A stretch of 45,850 nucleotides of DNA from a virus: positions 1-45,850 of the IMG/VR virus record IMGVR_UViG_3300020411_002605. One strand, 5' to 3'. A program made the translations under genes and the position numbers. How positions within the stretch are numbered: the first letter of the stretch is position 1; every line of letters starts with the position of its first letter. Shown piece after piece: positions 15,556-25,982 of the stretch. Under the pieces are notes generated by a model. The model was given only the letters and a program-made list of their open reading frames with translations. It had not been told where the DNA came from and searched no databases.

Positions 15556-18500
15556 TGGATGTACCTAGCATAGATAGAAATTTACAGGCATTAAAAGCCG
15601 TTGAGCGCTCTTGGGGCCTTCCTGCTATGCCGGACATGGTCAAGCTAGATATAGCGGCATTGTCGGGCATGGAAGCGCCGGACATTCAAAGGTTTGCAGG
15701 CGGTCTGGCAGAGGATATTGAAAGCGCTAATAGAAAGCCCACTCCTATTGTTAACTTAACTGTCGGTGGCAACATTGAACTTACTAGTTCAAGTGAGCCG
15801 GTTGACCAGAAGAAGGGCTATTCTATTCAGCAGAATACTCAAAGATACCTTGCCGCTATCAGTGGAGCTGATAGGCCAACTCAACTGAGCTCTAATGCAG
15901 TGAGTGCTTGGAAACAGAGAGCGGTTCAACTGGGTTACCTGCCTTCTGATACTCCTATTGATAATTCTTGGACACCTGCTTATAACACTATTATGGGCGA
16001 AATGCGACGAGATGATTTTGGTCGCAGGTTCGCAGGGGATAACTTGGTTTCTGTTCCTATTCGTGCAGGTGATGATGGCGGCGCAGGCGTACTTGAACTT
16101 ATGGACGAATGGCTGTCGCCAACGGGTCTTTTTAAGGCAGCAGTGCAATTAGACTTTTTGCCTGATTTTAAAAAGTGGGGTTCTGATCTTAAGAAAATTA
16201 GCTGGAACCCTGTTTCTTGGTGGAAGGCCGTTGACGATGCCATTTTCCCTGTCCTTAATGTTGGCCTTATGCTGACCGGCGTAGGGGAAGTCGCCCTTAT
16301 AGGCCGTGGCCTTTTGGCCAGTAAGGGCCTTACGGGAATGAAAGCCATTAAGGGCATTGATTCCATGACTGAAACTAGCAGAGTGGCAAGAATTTTGGGA
16401 AGGAGCGCTTCCCCTGAGCACGCCCTTGCAGGCGTGAGGCGACAAGGCCTATTGGCCAGTAGGTTTGGTCAATCGGAAAGGGCCACTCTTAATAGTCTTG
16501 GTAAGGGAATGGACGCTTGGAGGAATTTGGCCCCTGTATCAATGGCAAAGGGAGTAACCCAGCAAACTATGAGGCTCGGACTAGCGCAAAAGACCGAAGA
16601 CTTTATAGGTTTTGAGGGATGGGAAGCGGCCTCGCTTGATGCAATACCCGGAATTAGTACCTTTGCAGAAGGGGTTCACGAAAATCTTTTAACTGCTGTT
16701 GCGGCCGATATGGCACTGACACCAGTGACCGTGTTTAATCCCGGTCAGTTTGGTGCGCTTAGTCCTTTTAATGTTGTAAGGAAATTTGCTAACGTCGGTA
16801 ATCACGCAGTGGTCGGTGAAGAGCTTACTTCTGCAATGTTGGCCTCTCTTATGAAACTGGAAGCTGATGGAGTTGAGGGAGCTGCTGATAAGGTCGTTAG
16901 GTTTAAGAAGACTAAAAAGAGATACGGTAATAAGGCCGCACTGGCAGAGGAGCTGTTTGATGCGGATCCGAGTCAGCCATTGCCGGAAATTATAGAGAGC
17001 AAGATCGGTGCTTGGGCCACTTATGTGGCCACATCTGCCGCTCTTGATGCAGCTGCATATGCTCGCCACTCTGAAGTCATTAAAGTCTCTCAGACAGATG
17101 TCGCAGGAGAGGGAAGATTTTCTCAAAGGTTCCATACTATTAGGAACAACTTAATTAACCAGCTCAGGTACATTGATCCTGATGATGCTGAGAGTATGCT
17201 CGTTGCACACATTTGGAGTGCGGCCAAAGATGCCGAAGAAGCAAGCAGGATGATGGAAGCCATGTTGCCTAAGCTCCAAGAAAATATGTTCTTTGGAGTT
17301 AAGTTGAGCTCAAAGCAATTCAGGGCAATGATGGCCGATTATGCTAATGCTCACAATGCTAAAAGGCAGGAACTATTTGAGCAACTATTAGAACAACACC
17401 TTAAACCCGGAATCTTGGAAGAGTATTTCCTGAGACACCTTGGAGATTACGGGCACGGATGGGATGACTTCATAGACGTTTCCTACAAGATAGATGAGAG
17501 CTGGGATTTGTCTGGCGCACAAATAGCTCAGGCAGTTGACGGAGAGATAGGTGCTCAGGGGACAAGGCTTAATCCTTTAGACATGATAGGCGATGGGTCT
17601 TCTGGTCCCTTGACTTATACTGTTGGCATTGAGGACCTTGTCAAGGACCCTGAGTTTTTGAACTTTGCCAATAGTAAAGCAGGCGTGTTCAGACCGTTGT
17701 TAAAAGGCACAACTGATAAAGGGCGTTTTACTATCATGAGAAAAGATGGTAAAACAAAGCAAGATTACCTTCGTGAAATTGCTTCTATTAGGAGGCTAAT
17801 GTTCTTGCACGATAAAGTGGGTGAGATCAAAGCACTTACGAGCAAGCACGGCGGTGTTCAACTCAAGAAACAACTTGAGAGAATTTTAACCAACAAAGTG
17901 TTAATAAGGAATATAGGCATTGCCAATGGTGGAGAGTTGCAACAGGCCTTGAAAGCGGCTGGGTATAAACCCGGTGGTGATGAGTTCCGTCGGATTAAGA
18001 GAGTCGTTCAATGGGCAAGGAATCAGGATATTGATTATAAGAGTTGGGACGAAATAGAGTCCGCTCTTGCTAAAAGGTTGAACGATGTTGATAGGCACGA
18101 TAGCTGGTTGAGGGATTGGAAGATTGATCCAGATCTTCCTTTGGCCGATAAGGTAAAGCACCTGCAAACTAAATCTAACTTCACTGCATCTGGTATAGAT
18201 CCTGCGAGCCTTCCAGAAGAAGTCGTTGAACAGTTAGACAGGGCAGGTTATAAGCTTGTGCACGGTGTTGAGTACATGACACCTAAGGACGTGTTGCATT
18301 TTGATGTTGAAATAGCTGACCTTGTTGATAAGACTAAGGACATTGAGAGCCTTGGACTTTCCAGCAGGTTCCAAAGGCACTTGCAGGAAACGGGCATGAG
18401 GTATGCCCGTAAGTATGGTCAAACATTTTTGCGCCATGAACCGGACCATGTAAAAAGACTGTATCGTAGGCAGCTTAAAGATAGGCTTAAATACTATTTC

Positions 18501-20786
18501 CCAGATGCTGAAGAGGCCGAATTAGTGGGCATGATTGATGGGCCATTGAGTAAGGTCGTGAGTATTATTTCTACGAGTATGGGTGATATTCAAGCAAGAA
18601 AAATATATGACACCGCCATTCAAAAGGGTTATACGAATTTGAAGTCTAGCTGGGCCCCTACTGTTCCTACTGACCTTGTCAGAAATAGGAACGTTTGGAA
18701 AGAAGCCGAACACCTTTTAAGGACGGGTAAGTATGCTAAAGAAGGCAGGAAATTCAGTAAAAAAGAAATCAACAATCTTTACCATGCCCTTAAGGAGGCC
18801 AAGGTAGTAGGCCCTCAGCACCGTGGTAGAATTACTAACTGGCTGGATAAAGTGCAGGCAACTCCTAACTTGACTAATACAATGAGATTGTTGGGCAGGG
18901 TTGATACTGGCAGTGCGCCCAAGTCAGTGGGCGTGTTTGCCACTAGGGCCGCCGGTGCTATCGCCGGTGGGTATGCATATGGCCATTATATGGCCGGTGA
19001 TAATTCCCGTTATAATCCTAATAGCGAAGACAGTTCTATTTGGGATTCTCTTGGTGCTTTCATAGGCACGGCAACTGCTGCTGCAACTGGTCGTGCCGGT
19101 GCGACAAGAGCACTGGTCGGATCTCAAAAGAAATTCCTTAAAGGTGCTGACTTGCAAAACAGTTTTCAAAAGTTCTTTAATGCTAGGCTTTACACTTCTG
19201 ATACGGCAGGCAAATTGTCACCGATGAAAAGACTAAGCGCAGCTGCTAATAGGATTGATTCTTACAGCATGAGCGAGAGAAGCCTTTTGAAGCACTGGTC
19301 TTACACTGGTGATGCAGCTGCTAGCCTTCGGGATTACATGAGGTTTTCGTTGTCCCCTATTTTTGACGCTTCACGTTATTCAGAGGGAACGATATTGAGC
19401 CAAATAGCAATTCCAGAGGAAGTGCAAATGGCAGGCGGTGTCAGGATGAACATGTCTCCGAGCAAATGGAGAAAGCAAGTAGCGACCAAGCGTGCCAAAG
19501 AAGTTGGTGGTAATTGGAAGGATCATGAAGATTTTGCAATGGATGCTTGGAGGGAAATAAGAAGCAGGTACATTGATGCACAGAGCGTGTTCGGTGACTT
19601 TGACTATAATGCCCTTGAAGCGGCCACTGCTAGATTCCAGCAGATAGGCATTCTTGGGTTTAATACCCATGAATGGGAAACGTCCATGTTCGCTGACCTT
19701 GTTCTATTGCACGGCATGGACGATATAGAAGCGTATAAGCTGTCTAAGAAAGTATTTACTTATGGTGTGAATCCTAGGTCGGCAGCTGAAATGAACGTCA
19801 ATGCTATCTTTTTCCCGTTTAGCTTTACAAAGAAAACACTGGGACACGCAGCACAATTCGCAATGCAGGACTGGTCAAGGACTGTCATGATACACAATCA
19901 GTTGAGGTTGTACGATGTCCTTGACGAGAAGTATGACATTAGGGGAATCATGGAAGATAGGCTTCCATTGCTAGACAAGTTGCAAAGGCTAAATCTTTTG
20001 GCCAATGGTATCGCCCCCGGTCAATTCGGTGGTGCTAACAGGCCTTTCCTTGACGTGTTTGAGGCAACGCCTGTGGGTTCTGGTTTGATAGACCCTGTTA
20101 AGAATCTCTTTGCCCCTCAATTTGTTACTATGAATAACAATAAGGATTTGAACGACATGATTGACACCATGACAAGAGTGTTGCCTGCTTTCAATGACGT
20201 TCGTGCTCTGAGTGAGGACCTTCAGCAACAGGGTCACGTTATATTCAGTAGTCCTACGCACAGGACTCAAGATGCGGAAAACCGTGTCGCTCGTGCAGAG
20301 TCCCTTGCAATGAAAGAAACCCTTGATGCTCACCTGAAGAGCATGGGCATAGAGGACGGCTTTAAGGCAATTAACAGGAAGGGCTTTGAAAATATCAGGA
20401 TGTGGTGGGAGAACTTCCAGCTAGGACTGGACGAAAGGTATCCGGGTTATAAGGAATCTAGGTTTAGTTCTGCTGGTTATGCACAGGCAAGGACTCAGGA
20501 TAGAAAAGAATATATTGCCCATATGGAGATTGCGAAGGAATCTGGTCAGAGCTCAGATGAGTGGAGTTCTAAGGCCAAGGTCGGTTGGTTGATAACGTAT
20601 GCAGAGGCCCTTACTAGGGCATATGGCGGTAATGCGCTTGATCCTACTGCTTTTGTGCCTGCTGTTTACACTGATGACCTTATAAGAAGAGCCATTTCTT
20701 GGGCTGAAGATGACCCAGAAGTTGCACTGGGGTGGATTAAGCACCTTAAGCGCAACTGGGGCCCTATTGAGGAAGTTATGTACTAA
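15552..20786 (+). CDS. Giant internal virion (ejection) protein
   Basis: 1744 aa, ATG 15552 overlapping the stop of the 2312-aa gene (ATGATG). Mostly helical. Two Gly/Ala-rich hydrophobic stretches could enter membranes: about 231-260 (LNVGLMLTGVGEVALIG) and about 1126-1195 (AAGAIAGGYAYGHYMAG and SLGAFIGTATAAATG). A late segment, NAIFFPFSFTKKTLGHAAQF, is a pattern I associate with other phage giant proteins. By analogy with T7 gp16-type proteins it may be expelled and span the cell envelope to carry DNA. No catalytic motif seen. It starts a run of four coupled virion genes. Confidence 0.75.
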   Translation: MMDVPSIDRNLQALKAVERSWGLPAMPDMVKLDIAALSGMEAPDIQRFAGGLAEDIESANRKPTPIVNLTVGGNIELTSSSEPVDQKKGYSIQQNTQRYLAAISGADRPTQLSSNAVSAWKQRAVQLGYLPSDTPIDNSWTPAYNTIMGEMRRDDFGRRFAGDNLVSVPIRAGDDGGAGVLELMDEWLSPTGLFKAAVQLDFLPDFKKWGSDLKKISWNPVSWWKAVDDAIFPVLNVGLMLTGVGEVALIGRGLLASKGLTGMKAIKGIDSMTETSRVARILGRSASPEHALAGVRRQGLLASRFGQSERATLNSLGKGMDAWRNLAPVSMAKGVTQQTMRLGLAQKTEDFIGFEGWEAASLDAIPGISTFAEGVHENLLTAVAADMALTPVTVFNPGQFGALSPFNVVRKFANVGNHAVVGEELTSAMLASLMKLEADGVEGAADKVVRFKKTKKRYGNKAALAEELFDADPSQPLPEIIESKIGAWATYVATSAALDAAAYARHSEVIKVSQTDVAGEGRFSQRFHTIRNNLINQLRYIDPDDAESMLVAHIWSAAKDAEEASRMMEAMLPKLQENMFFGVKLSSKQFRAMMADYANAHNAKRQELFEQLLEQHLKPGILEEYFLRHLGDYGHGWDDFIDVSYKIDESWDLSGAQIAQAVDGEIGAQGTRLNPLDMIGDGSSGPLTYTVGIEDLVKDPEFLNFANSKAGVFRPLLKGTTDKGRFTIMRKDGKTKQDYLREIASIRRLMFLHDKVGEIKALTSKHGGVQLKKQLERILTNKVLIRNIGIANGGELQQALKAAGYKPGGDEFRRIKRVVQWARNQDIDYKSWDEIESALAKRLNDVDRHDSWLRDWKIDPDLPLADKVKHLQTKSNFTASGIDPASLPEEVVEQLDRAGYKLVHGVEYMTPKDVLHFDVEIADLVDKTKDIESLGLSSRFQRHLQETGMRYARKYGQTFLRHEPDHVKRLYRRQLKDRLKYYFPDAEEAELVGMIDGPLSKVVSIISTSMGDIQARKIYDTAIQKGYTNLKSSWAPTVPTDLVRNRNVWKEAEHLLRTGKYAKEGRKFSKKEINNLYHALKEAKVVGPQHRGRITNWLDKVQATPNLTNTMRLLGRVDTGSAPKSVGVFATRAAGAIAGGYAYGHYMAGDNSRYNPNSEDSSIWDSLGAFIGTATAAATGRAGATRALVGSQKKFLKGADLQNSFQKFFNARLYTSDTAGKLSPMKRLSAAANRIDSYSMSERSLLKHWSYTGDAAASLRDYMRFSLSPIFDASRYSEGTILSQIAIPEEVQMAGGVRMNMSPSKWRKQVATKRAKEVGGNWKDHEDFAMDAWREIRSRYIDAQSVFGDFDYNALEAATARFQQIGILGFNTHEWETSMFADLVLLHGMDDIEAYKLSKKVFTYGVNPRSAAEMNVNAIFFPFSFTKKTLGHAAQFAMQDWSRTVMIHNQLRLYDVLDEKYDIRGIMEDRLPLLDKLQRLNLLANGIAPGQFGGANRPFLDVFEATPVGSGLIDPVKNLFAPQFVTMNNNKDLNDMIDTMTRVLPAFNDVRALSEDLQQQGHVIFSSPTHRTQDAENRVARAESLAMKETLDAHLKSMGIEDGFKAINRKGFENIRMWWENFQLGLDERYPGYKESRFSSAGYAQARTQDRKEYIAHMEIAKESGQSSDEWSSKAKVGWLITYAEALTRAYGGNALDPTAFVPAVYTDDLIRRAISWAEDDPEVALGWIKHLKRNWGPIEEVMY

Positions 20787-22693
20787 TGTCAGACACTTTA
20801 AATTCTACAGATTTTCAAAATGCTAAAGAGTTTATTAAGCAGTACCTTCTTGAGGCCGGTTTTCCTGATACGGAGTACTGGAATCAGGTCATAGATGATC
20901 GCATTTTAGAACTCAATCAAGATGGCACGTTAAATGGTTTCATTAACACTGCCGGAGGCAGGGAAGATCTTGCCGGTTTGTTTGACATTCATTTCTTTAT
21001 GGAGCAAAGAAACCTTAGTGGGCAGGGTATTTCATGGTTGGATATGTCAATAGACAATGCACCAGAGGGCGAAGCAGAGTTTGAAATAGATAAATCTATG
21101 GCATTTGACAAGTCAAGCATGCCAGCTACGGCTTCTGTGCCAGCTTACGAAGCGGTCAAAGAGTTAAAGAGGATAGCTGAGGAAGAGGGCAAGTCGGCAG
21201 CTGCAACTGATCAGGCAAGAGATGTTCAGGTAAATCAACAAGCAGAGAAAGGCGTTCTCGCTATTCCTAAAGTTTTCGGAATGACTCTCACTGAAGGTGA
21301 TCTGGCCATATTGGAAGAAGCTGGCGTTATTGAAAAGAGAACTACTTCTGAGCAACTCGGAGAAATTGATCCAGATGCGGAGATACCTCCTCTTGAAGGT
21401 GGACCTCAGGGTTATGATGGTTACAAGTTCACTGAAATGGCCAAAGAAAGAATTAAGGCCTTTATGCAGGAACGGGGGATAGATATTAATCTTCCGTACA
21501 CTGAGCAATGGGCCAAAGCGCAAGAGGGCGCTGATCGTAATTTCTTAGTCAATGTAATGCCGAGCATTATAGCGCCGGAATTATTTGAAACAACATATTA
21601 TGACTGGGGCAACGGAGTTCCATTTAGAGAGATTGAAAGCGTAAAGCAAAGCATGGCCCTTACCACTCCTCAGATTAAGGCCATTGTTGATAGTGCTGCT
21701 CAGTCAGGTGTGCCTTGGCAGTTGGTCGCACAGGCAGCTTTTCAAAAGAAAGAATTTTTTCAAGATGCTCCTGAGGATACGAGTGCCATGACTCCTGAGC
21801 AGGTTGCCGATAATTTAATGGGCGGCACCATGCCAATACCCAGTGCGGATCCTAGGGGATGGACCGAGGCAAGTGCGTATGAAGTTATTCAAGAGACTGT
21901 TGATCAGATTGCCGACGGGGCACAAATGTACGGTGGGTCATACGAACTGGCCTACATACACAGCATTGATCCTAAGCTCGCTGACAAGATCTACAATGAC
22001 CACGATGCACTGACTGACTCTGAGGTAGCTGCAAAGAATGCGTACATAAATCACTTAGAGGTATATGCTGCCAATAATCCTAGGAGCGATCTTGCTACGA
22101 GTGTTAATACTAGAGGAACTAATTTTAATTTCATTAAAGGACTGCAAGCAGGTGCAACTGATAAGACGGTATTTGAGGATCCTAGTCTTAAGGACAGTAC
22201 GAGGAATAGTTACAAAGTTATCTATGAATCCAAGTTTCTTAGGGAACCCACAGAAAGGGAGCTTGATAATTTTATTAGGTTCTTTGTGGGTAAGGAGGCC
22301 GAATATCAAAAAGCTGCACGTTCTTGGAATCCTTTGAAGGACGGGGAGTCGCCGTTTGTTTTGACTGGCAGTGATGGCCAGCAATTAAGGGCAACTGCAT
22401 CTATTGATGAGTGGTTGAAGAGCGGTGAGAACCCTGAGTATGCTTTGTTGTACGGGAAGAAACCAGAGGGCGTTACCGACGATCAGTATCTTTCTTCGTT
22501 TGAGCAGCAAGCTGCTAAGTTGTATGGTTCTGCTCAAGCTGCTCAGATGGTTAACCTTAGGAGGCTCGGTATGCAATCCGGTGACCTTAATGTGGTGGGC
22601 CAGCAGGGCATAGTGTCCGGTGAGGGCTATGATAGTTCTGCTTTCCAGCAAAGACTTGCAGGGTTTAGAAGTGTGTTTAGGAGTACAACATGA
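20786..22693 (+). CDS. Large late protein, probable internal virion component
   Basis: 635 aa, start overlapping the previous stop (TAATG). Acidic and helical, without Cys motifs or membrane segments. Residues near 495-515 read LREPTERELDNFIRFFVGKE. The following two genes have related-looking helical modules, suggesting a set of interacting internal or tail proteins. No enzyme motif recognised; the virion assignment is by position between the giant ejection protein and the lysozyme gene. Confidence 0.72.
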   Translation: MSDTLNSTDFQNAKEFIKQYLLEAGFPDTEYWNQVIDDRILELNQDGTLNGFINTAGGREDLAGLFDIHFFMEQRNLSGQGISWLDMSIDNAPEGEAEFEIDKSMAFDKSSMPATASVPAYEAVKELKRIAEEEGKSAAATDQARDVQVNQQAEKGVLAIPKVFGMTLTEGDLAILEEAGVIEKRTTSEQLGEIDPDAEIPPLEGGPQGYDGYKFTEMAKERIKAFMQERGIDINLPYTEQWAKAQEGADRNFLVNVMPSIIAPELFETTYYDWGNGVPFREIESVKQSMALTTPQIKAIVDSAAQSGVPWQLVAQAAFQKKEFFQDAPEDTSAMTPEQVADNLMGGTMPIPSADPRGWTEASAYEVIQETVDQIADGAQMYGGSYELAYIHSIDPKLADKIYNDHDALTDSEVAAKNAYINHLEVYAANNPRSDLATSVNTRGTNFNFIKGLQAGATDKTVFEDPSLKDSTRNSYKVIYESKFLREPTERELDNFIRFFVGKEAEYQKAARSWNPLKDGESPFVLTGSDGQQLRATASIDEWLKSGENPEYALLYGKKPEGVTDDQYLSSFEQQAAKLYGSAQAAQMVNLRRLGMQSGDLNVVGQQGIVSGEGYDSSAFQQRLAGFRSVFRSTT

Positions 22694-24342
22694 GTAATGG
22701 GATTCCCCCAGTAGCTTCTGGAGCGGAGAATAGTCGTATCAACTTTGCTTTGGGTATTTTGTCGTATGCAGGTTGGCCTGTAACTGAGGGTAATCTCAGG
22801 GCACTTGTGTGTTGGATGCAGAAAGAAAACACCGGTGCTGGTTATAATCCTTTGGCAACTACTCAGCCAATGCCCGGAGCAGGGTTTTGGAATTATATCG
22901 GTGAGGGCAAGAACTATGGTGTAAGGAATTACACTAGTTTTGAGCAGGGTGTTCAGGCCACAGTGCAGACACTTCTCAATGGTAATTATCCTAATATAGT
23001 CGCAGGGCTTCAGGCCGGTTTAAGTGGCCCTGAGGGCCTTGACCTTGGTGACCTTGCCGTGTGGGGAACTGGTGACAGGGCCAACGCAGGGCAATACACA
23101 GTGGCAGACAAAGGATATTTCCCTAACCATCCAGATTATCAAGTTGGTACTACTCAGGGCAACTTTGATGGCTCTGCTACTGGCATAGCCACTACACTCC
23201 CATCAGGGGGTCAAGGGTATGTGGTGGACGGAGTCCAATACGTTGCCTATGAGATCCTACCCGGTTCAGGTGCATGGATATATTTCAAGCACGCAGGGAG
23301 CATAGCTGGTTCATCTCAAATGACGACAAGCCAATGGGAGGGCACTACTACCAACTGGGTCAATGGGGGCGCTACCACTGAAGGCCTTTTCGTTGATCCC
23401 ATTGCATCGGGCAATCGCTCATGGGACGACATTATGGAAACGTTCCTCATGGAGGCCGGTATATACGGTACCGATGCACTAGAGGACGCAGAAGTTCTCG
23501 GTGTCGTTGCAGAGTTTATTGCACGGCCCGATATGACACCAGAGGAAGTTCAAGCAAGGCTTGAAGAAACCGAATGGTGGAATAGTAGGACAACTGGCCA
23601 GCTTGAATGGAATGATCTTTCTGATGCCGAAAAGGACCTGAGGCTTAAAGAAGAGGCCCTGAAGCTCGTTACTCTTTGGAAAACGTATACCGGTGAGACC
23701 ATTAGTTGGGCCGATTACGGTGATGAGAATGGTAATGTGAGCTGGCAAAGCGTAATGGATAACAATCCTGAGCTGGCTCAATGGGCAGAGAACGTTGCAT
23801 CTGGTTCGCATACTCAGATAGAGGCAGTTCATCAGTGGATTTACCCAGAGGCAGAGGCCATTGAGAACTCTCCTGTTAATAGGGAAAGAGATGAAGAGGA
23901 AATAGCTCAGAATACTAAAGACTATGAGATTTCTAACAATAGAAGGGCAGTCATTGAGGAGTATGAAAGGTGGGGAGTTGAGATTTCTGATCAGCAGGCC
24001 GACCAAATGGCCGAACAGTTATACATGAGGGAAAGGTCCATGGCAGATGTGATGGCCACGGCCGAAGCTGTGTCTGCTGCTAAGTGGGTGCACAAACCAG
24101 AGGGAGTGGATTTTGATACTTGGGCCCAGCCATATGCCACTCAGTACGGTGCCCTTATGGAGAAGTCTTCTCCTACGTTTAGGGACAGTGCTTTTAGCAA
24201 TATGTTAATGGGCGAAAACCTTACGATGCATGATTTTAAGAAACAAATTAAACAAACAGAAGAATGGAAGAACACTGGCAATGCTCAGGACGAGTATTCT
24301 AAGGCCTTTGGCACCATAGGAAGATTGATGGGATTTGGATAA
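22690..24342 (+). CDS. Virion-associated lysozyme-like protein
   Basis: 550 aa, ATGA overlap with the previous gene. Residues 15-125 match a pattern common in actinobacterial phage tail and lysis proteins: WMQKENTGAGYNPLATT, then NYTSFEQGVQATVQTLLNG and a closing GL..L..WGTG. The Glu in QKEN is the likely catalytic acid of a lysozyme/transglycosylase-like fold. The rest is helical and acidic. It would locally open peptidoglycan during DNA entry, distinct from the endolysin at 42082. Family membership is from memory of the pattern. Confidence 0.72.
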   Translation: MSNGIPPVASGAENSRINFALGILSYAGWPVTEGNLRALVCWMQKENTGAGYNPLATTQPMPGAGFWNYIGEGKNYGVRNYTSFEQGVQATVQTLLNGNYPNIVAGLQAGLSGPEGLDLGDLAVWGTGDRANAGQYTVADKGYFPNHPDYQVGTTQGNFDGSATGIATTLPSGGQGYVVDGVQYVAYEILPGSGAWIYFKHAGSIAGSSQMTTSQWEGTTTNWVNGGATTEGLFVDPIASGNRSWDDIMETFLMEAGIYGTDALEDAEVLGVVAEFIARPDMTPEEVQARLEETEWWNSRTTGQLEWNDLSDAEKDLRLKEEALKLVTLWKTYTGETISWADYGDENGNVSWQSVMDNNPELAQWAENVASGSHTQIEAVHQWIYPEAEAIENSPVNRERDEEEIAQNTKDYEISNNRRAVIEEYERWGVEISDQQADQMAEQLYMRERSMADVMATAEAVSAAKWVHKPEGVDFDTWAQPYATQYGALMEKSSPTFRDSAFSNMLMGENLTMHDFKKQIKQTEEWKNTGNAQDEYSKAFGTIGRLMGFG

Positions 24343-25389
24343 ATGGCAACAGCAGTAGATGAAGTACTCAGTTTATATCCTTGGGCGGCAGAGATAGGTC
24401 TCGTTGACCTTATCACTCAGGGTGTTATTGACGGTGATTCTTCTGAGGAAATGGTGGCAAGGATCCGTGAAAGTGCTCCTTATAAAGAGCGCTTTCCTGC
24501 AATGGATTTCGGTGTCTTTAGGAACGAACGTGAATACTTGGACAGGGAAAATGATTACAGGACTGTGTTAATTGAGAGCGGATTTTATGATGCGGCCACT
24601 GATAATCCTATGGATTATGCTGGTTTCATTGAGCAGGGCGTTACCCCTGATGTGCTCCGTGAGAGAACTACTGTGTATAGGAATTTAGAGGCAGGTAGTC
24701 AGGAGCTGCGTGATGCTTTCTATGTGTACGCAGGTCTTGATGTGTCTGTTGATGATTTGTTTCAGGCAGTAGTTGATAAGCAATACGGTCAGAGGTTGGC
24801 ACAATCTTATAATGATGCTGTGGCAACTGGATCACTGGACAGTCCAACGTATTACAAGAGGATCGCAGAGACAACTATTAAAAATGCTGTTAATAGTCTG
24901 AGCGGTAGCGAGGACTTTAAAGACGATGTCCAGAGTATTATGAATACTGATATTAATCAGGCAACTGAGTTAGTGGCAGCACTTGATATGGGCACTACTG
25001 AAACTTTGACCTTTAGTGAGTTGTCATATGCCTTTCAATATGCCTTGTTGGGATCTGCTGCAACTGAGCAAGGGCTCATTGCACCTGATAAGGAGATGGC
25101 AGAGAGGTTGCGACAGGCCGGAGTTGACCGTGCCAAGGCATCTGCTGTTTATGGAACGTTTGCGAGTAACAGGGGGGCTATTCAAGGAGCTGTTCAGCGT
25201 GCCACTCAGGGAGCGGTTCAGGAATTTAGTCAAAGAGACTTTGAAGAAGGGGCCTTGTTGGGCCAAAGAGAAGAGCTTGATCTCCTCCAGAGAGCTCAGG
25301 CAATGGAACAGGCGTACTCTAGAAGGGGTGGCTTTGCCACCCAGCAAGAGGGAAAACGGTTCACTCAGAGGGGTAGAACCGGCTATTAG
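24343..25389 (+). CDS. Late protein, probable virion component
   Basis: 348 aa, starting directly after the stop of the lysozyme-like gene. Helical, with APYKERFPAMDF and NEREYLDRENDYRTVLIESGFYD near residues 45-80, a pattern I recall from other actinophage structural genes. The C-terminus is Arg/Gln-rich (RRGGFATQQEGKRFTQRGRTGY). Function unknown; last of the coupled series before the scaffold and capsid genes. Confidence 0.7.
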   Translation: MATAVDEVLSLYPWAAEIGLVDLITQGVIDGDSSEEMVARIRESAPYKERFPAMDFGVFRNEREYLDRENDYRTVLIESGFYDAATDNPMDYAGFIEQGVTPDVLRERTTVYRNLEAGSQELRDAFYVYAGLDVSVDDLFQAVVDKQYGQRLAQSYNDAVATGSLDSPTYYKRIAETTIKNAVNSLSGSEDFKDDVQSIMNTDINQATELVAALDMGTTETLTFSELSYAFQYALLGSAATEQGLIAPDKEMAERLRQAGVDRAKASAVYGTFASNRGAIQGAVQRATQGAVQEFSQRDFEEGALLGQREELDLLQRAQAMEQAYSRRGGFATQQEGKRFTQRGRTGY

Positions 25390-25475
25390 TACACACTCTA
25401 TGGGGTGCTTATAGATCCTTGTTTTGTTTCCCCCAGCACAACAAGCGTACAACTATTGGGGCGTAGGAGAAGAGC

Positions 25476-25946
25476 ATGAGTATTTACGACGAAGACGACG
25501 GTCAACAAGTAGAGGAATCTGGCTCAAGCCTCAGGCAAAAGCTTGAGGATACCTTAAAAGAAAAGAATGAGTTAGCAAGGGAATTATCCGGCCTTAAAGC
25601 AGACGCTATCATTAAGGAGCTCGGACTCTCATTGGTTAAACCAGAAGATCTTAAAGGTGTAAAACTTAGCGAAATGACCGAAACGGCTCAAACGCTCCAC
25701 AGTGAGCGCCAAGCCCAACAGGTTGAATTAGCTAGGGAAATGCTTAGTCGCAAAGGCTTTGAAGGCGAAGAACTTGACAGAGAAGTAGAAGCTTTTCTAG
25801 ATGTTCCAGCTGGCCCAGATGTAGCAGCCCATGCAAGGGTAAAGGAAGCTTCACAGGTAGGCGGTACCACTGCTCCTGTTAAAGATCCTAGATCTTTGTT
25901 TGGCCTTGACTCCATTGAAGCAGCACTAGCCAAAAAGACTAAGTAG
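25476..25946 (+). CDS. Capsid scaffolding protein
   Basis: 156 aa, with GGAGAAGAG before ATG 25476. A predicted coiled coil in residues 20-60 (LRQKLEDTLKEKNELARELSGLK) is followed by acidic helices and a short basic C-terminus (ALAKKTK), the usual design of phage scaffolds, which guide shell assembly and bind the coat through a basic end. It lies directly before the major capsid gene. No protease motif is visible. Confidence 0.75.
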   Translation: MSIYDEDDGQQVEESGSSLRQKLEDTLKEKNELARELSGLKADAIIKELGLSLVKPEDLKGVKLSEMTETAQTLHSERQAQQVELAREMLSRKGFEGEELDREVEAFLDVPAGPDVAAHARVKEASQVGGTTAPVKDPRSLFGLDSIEAALAKKTK

Positions 25947-25982
25947 TAACTATCAATCCTACAATACAATGAGGTAATTATT